Below are positions 1 through 8,406 of a DNA stretch of 64,000 nucleotides, in pieces. The stretch spans positions 1,426,001-1,490,000 of the forward strand of contig NZ_QBDT01000001.1 in NCBI RefSeq assembly GCF_004124325.1, written 5' to 3'. The notes beneath the pieces were generated by a model that saw only the letters and a list, made by a program, of their open reading frames with translations, was not told the DNA's origin and searched no databases. Made by a program: the position numbers and the translations under genes. This stretch comes from Streptomyces sp. L2. Lineage in GTDB: Bacteria; Actinomycetota; Actinomycetes; Streptomycetales; Streptomycetaceae. Position 1 is the first letter of the stretch, and every line of letters starts with the position of its first letter.

Positions 1-347
1 AACTCGTCGTCGACGAAGATCAGGGTCGCCCCGGAGTCGCGCAGGATGTGGTCGACCTCGTGCGGGGTCAGCCGCCAGTTGACCGGGACGAGGACCGCGC
101 CGGCCTTGGCGCAGGCGATCATCACCAGGTAGTAGTGCTCGGACTCGCGGCCCAGGTAGGCGATCCGGTCGCCGCGCCGGACGCCGCTGGTGTGCAGGGC
201 GTGGGCGGCGCGGTTGCTGTCGCGGTGCAGCTTGTCGTAGGTGGTGACGCGGCCGTCGCAGACGATCGCGGGGTGGTCCGGGCGGCTTCCGGCGTGGGCC
301 CGGGCGGTGTGGTGGAGCGTCCAGCGCTCCCTCGGTATGCCGTTCAT
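1..347 (-). CDS. Acyl-AMP/acyl-CoA ligase, N-terminal part (runs off the left edge)
   Basis: The reverse strand opens with ATG at 347 behind a GGGAG ribosome site and stays open to the edge (about 115 codons). The peptide begins MNGIPRERWTLHHTARAHAG, and later has HPAIVCDGRVTTYDKL and VPVNWRLTPHEVDHILRDSG. These match the N-terminal fold of AMP-dependent acyl ligases (FadD-like). The AMP-binding P-loop and the catalytic lysine lie outside the window, so substrate and activity cannot be judged. It follows the PKS stop by 26 nt in the same direction, so it is the third gene of an ACP-PKS-ligase operon. It could load a carboxylic acid onto the PKS or ACP, or activate a chain for the pathway; this role is inference. 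Confidence 0.85.
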   Translation of the reverse strand, partial: MNGIPRERWTLHHTARAHAGSRPDHPAIVCDGRVTTYDKLHRDSNRAAHALHTSGVRRGDRIAYLGRESEHYYLVMIACAKAGAVLVPVNWRLTPHEVDHILRDSGATLIFVDDE

Positions 348-373
348 CGGGGTTCTCCCGTCCCTTGGGGCTG

Positions 374-3300
374 TCACGCCGCCGGTGCCGGGGCGAGCCG
401 GCCGTCGACGAACTGGGCCAGTGCGCGGACCGTGGGGTGGTCGAGGGTGAGGGAGGCCGGCAGGGGCAGCCGGAAGGCCTGCTCCAGACCGGACCTGACC
501 TGCTGGGCCATCAGGGAGTCCAGGCCCAGCGAGACGAACTCGGTGTTCTGGTCCAGCTCGTCGCCCTCCTCCAGGTGCAGGACGGCGGCGACCCGTTCGC
601 CGACGACCGCGGTGACGGCGGCGAGGCGCTCGGCGTCGGGCAGCGCGGCCAGCGCCGTGAGGTCCAGGCCGGTGCCGTCGTCGTCGGGGGTCTGCCGGGC
701 GAGCCGGTCGTAGAACAGGTCGCCGGTGACGCTGCCGGACACGTAGCGGTCCCAGTCGAACTCGCCGACGATCCGCTGGGTGCGGGGCCTGCCCCACAGC
801 CGGGCCAGGGTGTCCAGGGCGCGGGTCGGGGAGAAGAAGCGGACGCCGCTGCGTTCGATCTCCTGGCTGAGGTGCTCCTCCAGCCGGGCGGACATGCCGA
901 CCCGGGCCCAGGCGCCCCAGTTGACCGAGAGGCCGGGCACCCCGCGCCGGCCGCGCCACTCGGCGAGGGCGTCGAGTCCGGCGCTGGCGGCGGCGTAGTG
1001 GCCCTGGGTGGCGCCGCCGAGGACGGAGGCGATGGAGGAGTAGGTGACGAAGAAGTCCAGCTCGGGGAAGCCCTCCTCGGCGGCCTCGTGCAGGAGCCAG
1101 CCGCCGTAGGCCTTCGCGGCGAGCTGGGCGTCCACGGACTCCCACGTCAGTTCGGAGATCAGTTTCTTGTCGTAGGAGCCGGCGGCGTGCACGATCCCGC
1201 CGACCGGGTACGGTCCGTCCGCGAGCTGCCGCACCAGGCGCCGGACGTCCTCCGCGCGGGAGACGTCGGCGCGTACGACGGCGATCTCGGCGTCGGCGGC
1301 GAGGTCGGCGAGGACCGGTGCGGCCTCCTCGGTGGGCCGGCCGCTGCGGCTGACCAGGGTGAGGTGGCGGGCGCCGAGGGCGACCAGCTTGCGGGCGGTG
1401 ACCAGGCCGAGGCCGCCGAGGCCGCCGGTGACCAGGTAGGTGCGGTCGGCGCGCAGGCCCACCGGGCCGTCGTCCTCGGGGGTCCGTTCCTCGGCCGGGT
1501 CCTCGGGCAGGGTCACCCAGGCGCGTCCGGCGGGGTCGGAGAGGGCGGTGCGCAGCGCTTCGCCGGTCTCGTCGAGCCGGAAGTGCGGGGCCGTGTCGTC
1601 GGAACCGGTGGCGTGGACGACGGCGACGGCGGGCACGGTGAGCGTGGAGCGGAACGTGCCGTCGTGGCGGACGAGGACCTCGTCGCCGGGCGCGAATCCG
1701 GTGCCGTCGGCGGCGGCGAGGACGGTGCCGCGGGCGGACTGGCCGAGCAGCGGCGGCGGTTCCTCCTCGGCGCCGTCCTCCTCGGCGCGTTCGGCGCGGC
1801 CGGTGTCGAGGGCGGTGCGGGCGTCCTCGGCGGTGAGGCCGACGGTGTGCACGCGGACCTGGACCTCGTCCGTCCCCGGTGCGCGTCCAGCGGCCGGGGC
1901 GAGGGCGAGGTCGGAGAGGTCGCCGGAGTCGGCGGCACGCAGCTCGAAACCTCCGGTCCAGGTGAGGGGGGCGTCACCGGCGAGCAGCCGGCGCACGTAG
2001 CGGCGGCCGGGCCGGTGGGCGACCTGGTACTCGCCGGCCGGTTCGGTGCGCCATTCCTCGGCGAGGGGCGCGAGCCCGCTGCCGGGGGCGAGGTCGACGA
2101 GGGTGGCCCGCAGCTGCGGGTACTCGGTGAGCAGGACGCGGCCGAAGCCCCACAGGGTGGCGGCGGCGAGGTGGCCGCCGTCGCCGGCCGGGTCGCCGGG
2201 GAGCCACTGGGCGCCCTCGGTGACCAGCCAGAGCCGGGGCGGCCGGGCACTGTCCAGGGCGTCCAACGCGGCTGTCAGGGCGAGGAGTTCGCGGTAGTTG
2301 TCCTCGCACTCGGCGCGCAGCCGGTCGGCGGACATCGGTTCGGGATGCTGCCGCCAGACGCGGCACACGTCGGTGACGGTGGGGTCCTCCAGGGCGGACT
2401 TGAGGTCGGTGAGGTCGGGCAGCCAGGTGACCTTCAGGCCGGGTTCGCCGGCGAGTTCGGCGGCGCGGACGGCGGCCGGGTCGAGGAGGACGACGTGCCG
2501 GGCCGGCGCGGCGTCCTTCGCCGGGAGGGCGCGGCGCACCCATTCGGGGCGGTGCAGGAACTGGCGGCGGCCGGTGCGGCCCTCGGGCCGGGCCATGCGC
2601 ACGCCGAGCAGCTCGGCGACGGGGTCGCCGTTCTCCAGCAGGAGCACGTCGGCGAGGCGGGCGTCCAGGTCGCCGCGGACCCGGGCGAGCACGCGGAGGT
2701 TCTCGCCGCGCGGCTTGCGGAAGTGCCGTACGGCGGCGATCTCGCGCGGTACGAACACCGGGCCCTCGGGGTCGAGGACGACCAGCGCCTGCACGGCGGC
2801 CTCCAGCAGCTCGGCCGGCACGTGCTCGACGGCGGTGGCGTCACGGCCGGAGAGTTCACCGGTGACCAGCGCCGCGGCAGGCAGCGTTTGCCCTTCAAGG
2901 AGCGGCGTCCGGTGCGTGCTCTCGGCGTGCCGGCCGGAAGCCCTCGTACTGGACGTACTTGGGGTTACGGCCGGTGCGGCGAGTGGGGGCACCCCCGGCC
3001 GAAGGCTGGGGGAGCGTGCCGGGCGTCGTGACGGGGCGGACGTTGCCTGCTGCGGCGCTGCGTCGGCGTGGCGGGCGGCGTGGAGCAGGAGGCGCATCCG
3101 GGGGCCGTGGGCGCGGCCGACGGAGGCGAGGTCGGTGTAGATGTCCTCGTCGTCGATCTGCTGTCCGGCCGGGGCGAGCGTGGCGTCCAGTTCGGCCAGC
3201 TCGCTGACGGGGACGAGGGGTTCGGGGTCGGCGGCGACGACGGCGGTGGCGTGCAGGTTCTCCTCCCCGCCGACGACGGTGAACACCTCGACGTCGGCGC

Positions 3301-6265
3301 CGCCCGCGCGGCGCGGCCGCCAGCGGGTGGTCAGCGCGGTCGTGGTCTCGGGAGCCAGGTCGAGAGGGGCGAGGAGCCTGAGGTCGCGGACGGCGTTGCG
3401 GGCGTGGCCCTGCACGGCGTCCTGCGCGGCGAGCAGCAGGTCGACGTAGGCGCCGGCCGGGAGGGTGGTGCGGCCGCCGTCGGTGAGGTCGGCGAGGGCG
3501 CCGAGTTCCTCGGTGGTGAACTCGGCGTTGAACTCCCGTACGCCGCTGGCGAACCGCTCCTCCACGCCGAGCAGCAGGTGCCGCGCGGTGCCGTTCGCGG
3601 TGGAGCGGCGGGGGGTGACGGCGGGCAGCCAGTAGCGCTTGCGCTGGAAGGCGTACGTCGGCAGGTCGACGCGGGCGGGCACCGGCTGTCCGGCGTGGTA
3701 GCCGTCCCAGGAGACGGGCAGTCCGGCCGCGTAGTAGTCGGCGAGCGCGGTGAGGGTGGTGGCCGTCGTGGTGTCGCGGCGGCGCAGGCTGGCCAGCCAC
3801 ACGTGGTCCTCGACGGTGACGCCCCGGCGGGCGAGGGCGGTGAGTCCGGCCTGGGGGCCGATCTCGATGAGGGCGTGCCGGCCGCGCTTGGCGACGGCTC
3901 GGATGCCGTCGAGGAAGCGGACGGGTTCACCGATGTGCCGCACCCAGTAGTCGGGGGTGCCGATCTCGCGGAACCGGGCGAGGCGCCCGGTGACGTTGGA
4001 GATCAGGCTGATCTTCGGCTCGTGGAAGGTGATGCCGTCCAGGGCGGCGCGGAAGTCGTCGTAGACCTCGGCCATCAGGGGCGAGTGGAAGGCGTGGGAG
4101 ACCTTGAGCCGGTCGACGCGGACGCCCCGCCCGTCGAGGACGGCGAGGACCTCCTCCAGCGCGGCGGTGGCGCCGGAGATCACGGTCTGGTCGGGGGCGT
4201 TGATCCCGGCGAGGGCGAGGTCGTCGTGACCGGCGAGCAGGGGTTCGACGTCCTCGACGGGCGCGGCGACGGCGGCCATCCCGCCCTCGGTGCTGACGGC
4301 CTGCATCAGCCGGGCGCGGGCGGCGACGAGGGTGACCGCGTCGGGCAGGCTGAACAGGCCGGCCACGGCGGCGGCGACGACCTCGCCGATGCTGTGCCCG
4401 ATGAGCACGTTGGGCTTGGCGCCCCAGGCCAGCCACTGCTGGGCGAGGGCGTACTCCAGGGTGAACAGGGCGGGCTGGGTGTACTCGGTGCGGTCGATCG
4501 CCTCGGGGGCGGCGGCAGTGCCGAGGAGCAGCTCGCGCACGGAGCGGCCGAGGTGGGGGGCGAACAGGCGGTCGCACGCGTCGACGTGCTCGCGGAAGAC
4601 GGGGAGGGCCGCGTAGAGGGCGGCGCCCATGCCGGCGTACTGGGAGCCCTGGCCGGTGAACATGAAGGCGGTCTTGCGGATGCCGGTGGGGCCCTCGTGC
4701 TCGGCCTCGGCGGCGCGGTCGAGGAGCTTGGTGAGCGCGGCGCGGTCGGCGACGGGGGCGGCGATCCGGTAGGGGTGGTGGCCGCGGGTGGTGTTGGCAC
4801 TGTGGCAGAGCGCGGGCACGGACACGTCGGGGCGCTCGTCCAGCAACGACCGGTAATCGTCGGCGAGTTCGCGCAGGGCGGCGGCGTTCTTGGCGGACAG
4901 GGTGAACAGGGGGGCGGCGCCCGACTCCTCCGGCTGCCGCGTCCCCTGGTCCCGGGTGGGCGCCTGCTCCAGCACCACCGCGCCGATGGTCCCGGCGAAC
5001 CCGAAGCTGTTGACGACGGCACGGCGGACCTCGGCGTCCCACGGCTCGCAGGCGGTCGGCACCCGCACCGGGTACAGGTCCCAGGGGATGCGCCCGGAGG
5101 GGGTGTTGAGGTTGACGTGCGGGTAGATCGTGCCGGAGCGCAGCTGGAGCACGGTCTTGATGACGCCGACGATGCCGGAGGCGGGCTCCATGTGGCCGAG
5201 GTTCGTCTTCACCGAACCGACCAGCACCGGGCGGTCCTTGGTGTGGGAGTCGATGAACACGTCCCCGATGGCGCCGAATTCGATGGGGTCGCCGAGCGGG
5301 GTGCCGGTGCCGTGCGCCTCGACGTAGCTGATGTCCTCGGGCGCCAGGTGGGCGGCGGCGAGCGCGCTGCGGATGACCTTCTCCTGCGCGGGCCCGTTGG
5401 GCACCGTGAGGCCGGCGCTGTCGCCGTCCTGGCCGACGGCGGTGCCGCGCACGAGGGCGAGGATCCGGTCGCCGTCGCGTTCGGCGTCGGAGAGGCGCTT
5501 GAGAACGACGATGCCGCAGCCCTCGGCGCGCGCGTAGCCGTCGGCGGCCTCGTCGAACGTCTTGCAGTGGCCGTCGGGGGCGAGCATCTGGGCGTTGGAG
5601 AACATCACCGGGATGCGCGGGTGGTGCAGGGCGTTGACGCCGCCGCACAGCGCGATGTCGCTCTCGCCGGCGCGCAGGGCCTGCACGGCCAGGTGCAGGG
5701 CGACCAGCGAGGAGGAGCAGGCGGTGTCGACGCTCATGCTGGGCCCGCGCCAGCCGAGGAAGTAGGAGAGCCGGCCGGACAGCGGGAACATGGTGATGCC
5801 GGACGCCAGGTGGCCGTCGAGTTCCTCGTAGGGCAGCGCGTCCAGTTCGAGGGCGTAGTCGATGGAGCTGGCGCCGATGTAGACGCCGCCGTTGCCGCGG
5901 CGCAGCGGCGCCGGGTCGATGCCGGCGTGCTCCAGGGCCTGCCAGGCGGTCTCCAGCAGCAGCCGCTGCTGGGGGTCCATGTAGCGGGCTTCCTTCGGGG
6001 AGATGTTGAAGAAGCCGGCGTCGAACAGGTCGATGCGGTCGAGGAATCCGCCGGCGGAGGCGCGGATCTTGCCCTTGTCGTCGTCTCCGTCGGGGGTGAA
6101 CGCCTCGACGTCCCAGCGGTCCGTGGGCAGCGGGCTGATGCCGCTGCGGCCCTCCTTGAGGAAGGTGTCGAACTCGTCGGGTGAGCCGCTGCCGCCGGGG
6201 AACCGCAGACCGATTCCGACGATCGCGACCGGCTCGGGCGCCTGCTCTGATTCCGTGCGCGGCAT
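374..6265 (-). CDS. Type I modular polyketide synthase KS-AT-(DH)-(ER)-KR-ACP with degenerate DH and ER
   Basis: A 1963-aa PKS with AAGGAG 7 nt before the ATG. KS (about 1-430): active Cys in DTACSSSL near residue 183, plus HGTGTPLGDP and KTNLGHMEPASG. AT (about 540-830): GHSIGE near 624 and HAFH near 726, which predicts malonyl-CoA. DH (about 880-1190) looks dead: the catalytic His of HxxxGxxxxP is Leu (LTDGGRTTLP) and the Asp of the second motif is Glu (LLEAAVQAL). It also carries a low-complexity insert at about 1072-1112 from a repeat. A KR structural subdomain is followed by an ER remnant (about 1432-1585) that keeps the GroES-like front and the C-terminal end but lacks the nucleotide-binding Rossmann core. 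KR (about 1605-1780) has TGGLGGLG, YSS and GHYAAAS and looks active. ACP has GLDSL near 1913. There is no thioesterase. The predicted output is a beta-hydroxyacyl-ACP after malonyl extension. Cluster context suggests an azoxy product. Confidence 0.93.
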   Translation of the reverse strand: MPRTESEQAPEPVAIVGIGLRFPGGSGSPDEFDTFLKEGRSGISPLPTDRWDVEAFTPDGDDDKGKIRASAGGFLDRIDLFDAGFFNISPKEARYMDPQQRLLLETAWQALEHAGIDPAPLRRGNGGVYIGASSIDYALELDALPYEELDGHLASGITMFPLSGRLSYFLGWRGPSMSVDTACSSSLVALHLAVQALRAGESDIALCGGVNALHHPRIPVMFSNAQMLAPDGHCKTFDEAADGYARAEGCGIVVLKRLSDAERDGDRILALVRGTAVGQDGDSAGLTVPNGPAQEKVIRSALAAAHLAPEDISYVEAHGTGTPLGDPIEFGAIGDVFIDSHTKDRPVLVGSVKTNLGHMEPASGIVGVIKTVLQLRSGTIYPHVNLNTPSGRIPWDLYPVRVPTACEPWDAEVRRAVVNSFGFAGTIGAVVLEQAPTRDQGTRQPEESGAAPLFTLSAKNAAALRELADDYRSLLDERPDVSVPALCHSANTTRGHHPYRIAAPVADRAALTKLLDRAAEAEHEGPTGIRKTAFMFTGQGSQYAGMGAALYAALPVFREHVDACDRLFAPHLGRSVRELLLGTAAAPEAIDRTEYTQPALFTLEYALAQQWLAWGAKPNVLIGHSIGEVVAAAVAGLFSLPDAVTLVAARARLMQAVSTEGGMAAVAAPVEDVEPLLAGHDDLALAGINAPDQTVISGATAALEEVLAVLDGRGVRVDRLKVSHAFHSPLMAEVYDDFRAALDGITFHEPKISLISNVTGRLARFREIGTPDYWVRHIGEPVRFLDGIRAVAKRGRHALIEIGPQAGLTALARRGVTVEDHVWLASLRRRDTTTATTLTALADYYAAGLPVSWDGYHAGQPVPARVDLPTYAFQRKRYWLPAVTPRRSTANGTARHLLLGVEERFASGVREFNAEFTTEELGALADLTDGGRTTLPAGAYVDLLLAAQDAVQGHARNAVRDLRLLAPLDLAPETTTALTTRWRPRRAGGADVEVFTVVGGEENLHATAVVAADPEPLVPVSELAELDATLAPAGQQIDDEDIYTDLASVGRAHGPRMRLLLHAARHADAAPQQATSAPSRRPARSPSLRPGVPPLAAPAVTPSTSSTRASGRHAESTHRTPLLEGQTLPAAALVTGELSGRDATAVEHVPAELLEAAVQALVVLDPEGPVFVPREIAAVRHFRKPRGENLRVLARVRGDLDARLADVLLLENGDPVAELLGVRMARPEGRTGRRQFLHRPEWVRRALPAKDAAPARHVVLLDPAAVRAAELAGEPGLKVTWLPDLTDLKSALEDPTVTDVCRVWRQHPEPMSADRLRAECEDNYRELLALTAALDALDSARPPRLWLVTEGAQWLPGDPAGDGGHLAAATLWGFGRVLLTEYPQLRATLVDLAPGSGLAPLAEEWRTEPAGEYQVAHRPGRRYVRRLLAGDAPLTWTGGFELRAADSGDLSDLALAPAAGRAPGTDEVQVRVHTVGLTAEDARTALDTGRAERAEEDGAEEEPPPLLGQSARGTVLAAADGTGFAPGDEVLVRHDGTFRSTLTVPAVAVVHATGSDDTAPHFRLDETGEALRTALSDPAGRAWVTLPEDPAEERTPEDDGPVGLRADRTYLVTGGLGGLGLVTARKLVALGARHLTLVSRSGRPTEEAAPVLADLAADAEIAVVRADVSRAEDVRRLVRQLADGPYPVGGIVHAAGSYDKKLISELTWESVDAQLAAKAYGGWLLHEAAEEGFPELDFFVTYSSIASVLGGATQGHYAAASAGLDALAEWRGRRGVPGLSVNWGAWARVGMSARLEEHLSQEIERSGVRFFSPTRALDTLARLWGRPRTQRIVGEFDWDRYVSGSVTGDLFYDRLARQTPDDDGTGLDLTALAALPDAERLAAVTAVVGERVAAVLHLEEGDELDQNTEFVSLGLDSLMAQQVRSGLEQAFRLPLPASLTLDHPTVRALAQFVDGRLAPAPAA
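2945..3035. repeat. Hairpin-containing repeat inserted in frame in the PKS DH region
   Basis: This GC-rich block contains the stem CCCCCGGCC (2992-3000) opposite GGCTGGGGG (3004-3012). It resembles short palindromic intergenic elements I recognise from Streptomyces genomes. It lies inside the PKS reading frame and encodes Ser/Pro/Arg-rich sequence with no counterpart in DH domains. The frame is kept. It is best read as an element that entered the DH domain after or while the domain lost function. Confidence 0.6.
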
Positions 6266-6278
6266 GGAGCGACTCCTT

Positions 6279-6599
6279 CTAGGCGTTCTGGCTCTGGTCG
6301 GTGATGGCCTGCGTCAGGTGGTCCACGAGGTGACCGATCGTCGGCTCGTTGAAGAGCACGCTGACGTTGATCGACAGGTCCAGGAGCTGCTCCAGGCTCT
6401 GCCGTATCTCGGTCAGCCGCAGCGAGGTGAGGCCGAGATCGAAATAGCTGACGTCGAGGGGGAGATCCTCGGACTCGTCCATGAGGAGCACGGCCCGGAA
6501 TTTCTCCAGGGCGATTGTCTCGATCTCTTCGGCGAGTTCGGGGCGCGGCAGCTCGCGCAACCGCTGGATCGTGCTGTCGACAGGTGGCATGCGCCTCAT
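6279..6599 (-). CDS. Discrete acyl carrier protein
   Basis: A protein of up to 106 aa with the ACP motif DLGLTSLRL; Ser is the expected phosphopantetheine site. It is acidic and helical, with a C-terminal GHLVDHLTQAI helix. It is followed 13 nt later by the PKS, so the two are co-transcribed. The start is uncertain: ATG at 6599 (MRRMPP) has no good ribosome site, and ATG at 6590 is three codons further in with a weak AGG. The upstream GTCAG repeats lie so close that a promoter there would give a very short leader, which favours 6590. Its N-terminal extension of about 25 residues before the ACP fold is longer than in FAS ACPs. It probably carries an intermediate to or from the PKS. Confidence 0.88.
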   Translation of the reverse strand: MRRMPPVDSTIQRLRELPRPELAEEIETIALEKFRAVLLMDESEDLPLDVSYFDLGLTSLRLTEIRQSLEQLLDLSINVSVLFNEPTIGHLVDHLTQAITDQSQNA

Positions 6600-6742
6600 G
6601 CAAGCAGCGCCGGCTGACGCCCCGCTGACGGCTCCTGACCGGCCCGTTGGCTGAATCAGTCCGGTGTCAGCGCGGGGTCAGATTCCGCTGTCAGGCTCGC
6701 ATTGCTTCAAGAAATCCACTCGCCATATCGGAAAGGCTGAAG
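6600..6742. promoter_or_regulatory. Divergent promoter region with two sets of SARP-type repeats
   Basis: Two opposed sets of pentamer repeats separate the leftward ACP-PKS operon from the rightward operon. CTGAC (GTCAG on the reverse strand) occurs at 6614, 6625 and 6635 (spacing 11 and 10). GTCAG occurs at 6666, 6677 and 6690 (spacing 11 and 13). Direct repeats about 11 bp apart just upstream of the -10 are the known arrangement of SARP activator sites. The same pentamer recurs elsewhere in the cluster. Confidence 0.7.
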
Positions 6743-8374
6743 ATGCTTCGCGAAGCAGCGCAGGAGGAGAGTGCCGAGGCACCTTCCGGATTCAAGAGCT
6801 ACGACCTCTACATCGCGGGCAAGGACGTCGCCGGTGACGGGTGGGTGTACACCGTCAGCGGGCGTTCCCTGCTGGAAGACGTTTTCACGAGCGTCAGCCT
6901 GAAGCGCACCCTCGAACAGGACCCGGAGTCCGAGGCGGCCCGGCACCCGTACGTGGTCGGGCGCTGCGCGATCGCGGACGACTCCGCCATCGACCTGGCC
7001 TCGCAGGCGGCCGCAGCGGCGGCCCCGGACTGGGCGGCCGTACCGCTGGAGCGGCGGATGCGGCTGGGCACCCGGTTCCGCGAGGAACTGATCAAGCACC
7101 AGGACGAGTTCCTGCGGATGCTGGTCGCCGAGTCGCACCCGGTGAAGCTGGCCCGCTGGGAACTGAGCTGCCTGCTGCAGATCTACGCCCCCGGGTCGCT
7201 GCGCTGGTACCTGAAGCAGATGCGGGTGGAGAAGGAGTACAACGGCCGCAAGCTGATCCTGCACCGCCAGCCGGACGGGGTCGTCGCGTTCAACCCGCCG
7301 CAGAACGCCCCGCTGCCGTCGGCCGCGCTGTGCGTGCTGGCGCTGATGGCCGGCAACGCGGTGGTGGTGCGGGCGCCGCGCTCCATCGCGCTGTCCACGA
7401 TGTGGCTGCTGCGGGAGATCGTCGCGCCGCTGCTGGAAGAGGCCGACGCGCCGGCCGGCGTGCTGAACGCGGTGTGCTCCAACCCGAAGCAGACGATGGA
7501 CCGCTGGATCGCGGACCCGCTGATCAACGACATCTTCTACATCGGCGGCAGCCAGGAGGGCCTGCGCTTCGAGCAGAGTTGCGTCTCCCACGGCAAGAAG
7601 CCGATCCTCGAACTGGCCGGCAACGACGGCATCGTGGTGTGGAAGGACGCCGACGTGAAGTGGGCGGCCGAGGCCATCACGGAGGCGTTCTACGGCTCCG
7701 GGCAGATCTGCATGGTGCCCAACTACGTCCTCGTTCACCCCGAGATCGCCGAGGCGCTGATCGCGGAGGTCCGCGAGCAGGTCAAGGGCATCCGGCCGGG
7801 CCTGCCCGAGGAGGAGGACGTGCTGCTGTCGCCGGTCCGGCGCAGCGAGCGGTTCTTCCGGCTGCTGCGGCAGGCCCTGGACAACGGCGCCGAGCTGGTC
7901 ACCGGCGGCAACCGCACCGAGCTGGACGGCACCGTGTCGGAGACGGGTGTGTTCCTGCAGCCGACGGTGGTCCGCGTCGACGGTCTCGACCGGGCGCGCA
8001 CGTACGACGTGGTCCGCGAGGAGACGTTCTTCCCGCTGGTCCCGATCGTGGTCGCCGAACGCGACAACGACGACGCCCTGCTGGAGGCGTTCCTGCAGTT
8101 CGTCAACAGCAACGACTACGGGCTGCGCAACTCGCTGTGGTCGCGCTCCGACCACGTCATCGAGACCTTCGTGCGGCGCACGGTCAACGGCGGCCTGCTG
8201 AAGGTCAACGACTCCCACATCGGCTTCCTGCCGTACCTGCCGAGCCACGGCGGCACCGGCCGCACCGGCGGCGCCTTCGGCGAGGCCAACTACCCGATGC
8301 TCAAGACGTCCCACGTGCAGGGAGTCAGCATCGCCCGCGACGTGAGCCCGTACGACGCCGTGTTCGGCGCCTGA
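6743..8374 (+). CDS. Aldehyde dehydrogenase superfamily protein, probable acyl-thioester reductase
   Basis: The start is ATG 6743, with GGAAAGG 6 nt upstream; this gives 543 aa. ALDH features are present: NPPQNAPLPS substrate/NAD region, Glu290 in LELAGNDG, and catalytic Cys323 in GSGQICM. An unusual N-terminal stretch (about 1-95) precedes the ALDH core. It is the first gene of the rightward operon and is followed by an N-hydroxylase and an aminotransferase. In this context reduction of an acyl thioester to an aldehyde, to be aminated, fits better than aldehyde oxidation. LuxC-type acyl reductases belong to the same superfamily, but I do not see enough to assign LuxC itself. Substrate and direction are inference. 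Confidence 0.82.
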   Translation: MLREAAQEESAEAPSGFKSYDLYIAGKDVAGDGWVYTVSGRSLLEDVFTSVSLKRTLEQDPESEAARHPYVVGRCAIADDSAIDLASQAAAAAAPDWAAVPLERRMRLGTRFREELIKHQDEFLRMLVAESHPVKLARWELSCLLQIYAPGSLRWYLKQMRVEKEYNGRKLILHRQPDGVVAFNPPQNAPLPSAALCVLALMAGNAVVVRAPRSIALSTMWLLREIVAPLLEEADAPAGVLNAVCSNPKQTMDRWIADPLINDIFYIGGSQEGLRFEQSCVSHGKKPILELAGNDGIVVWKDADVKWAAEAITEAFYGSGQICMVPNYVLVHPEIAEALIAEVREQVKGIRPGLPEEEDVLLSPVRRSERFFRLLRQALDNGAELVTGGNRTELDGTVSETGVFLQPTVVRVDGLDRARTYDVVREETFFPLVPIVVAERDNDDALLEAFLQFVNSNDYGLRNSLWSRSDHVIETFVRRTVNGGLLKVNDSHIGFLPYLPSHGGTGRTGGAFGEANYPMLKTSHVQGVSIARDVSPYDAVFGA

Positions 8375-8406
8375 ACCCCGCTCTCGAAGTCTTCCGGAGG
8401 TTTCCC

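Noticed and set aside
365-6184. Two very long plus-strand open frames (about 890 and 1040 codons) opposite the PKS
   Set aside because: They are rich in Gly, Ala, Val and Asp without domain logic, as expected from the antisense frame of GC-rich DNA. The minus strand encodes a clear PKS.
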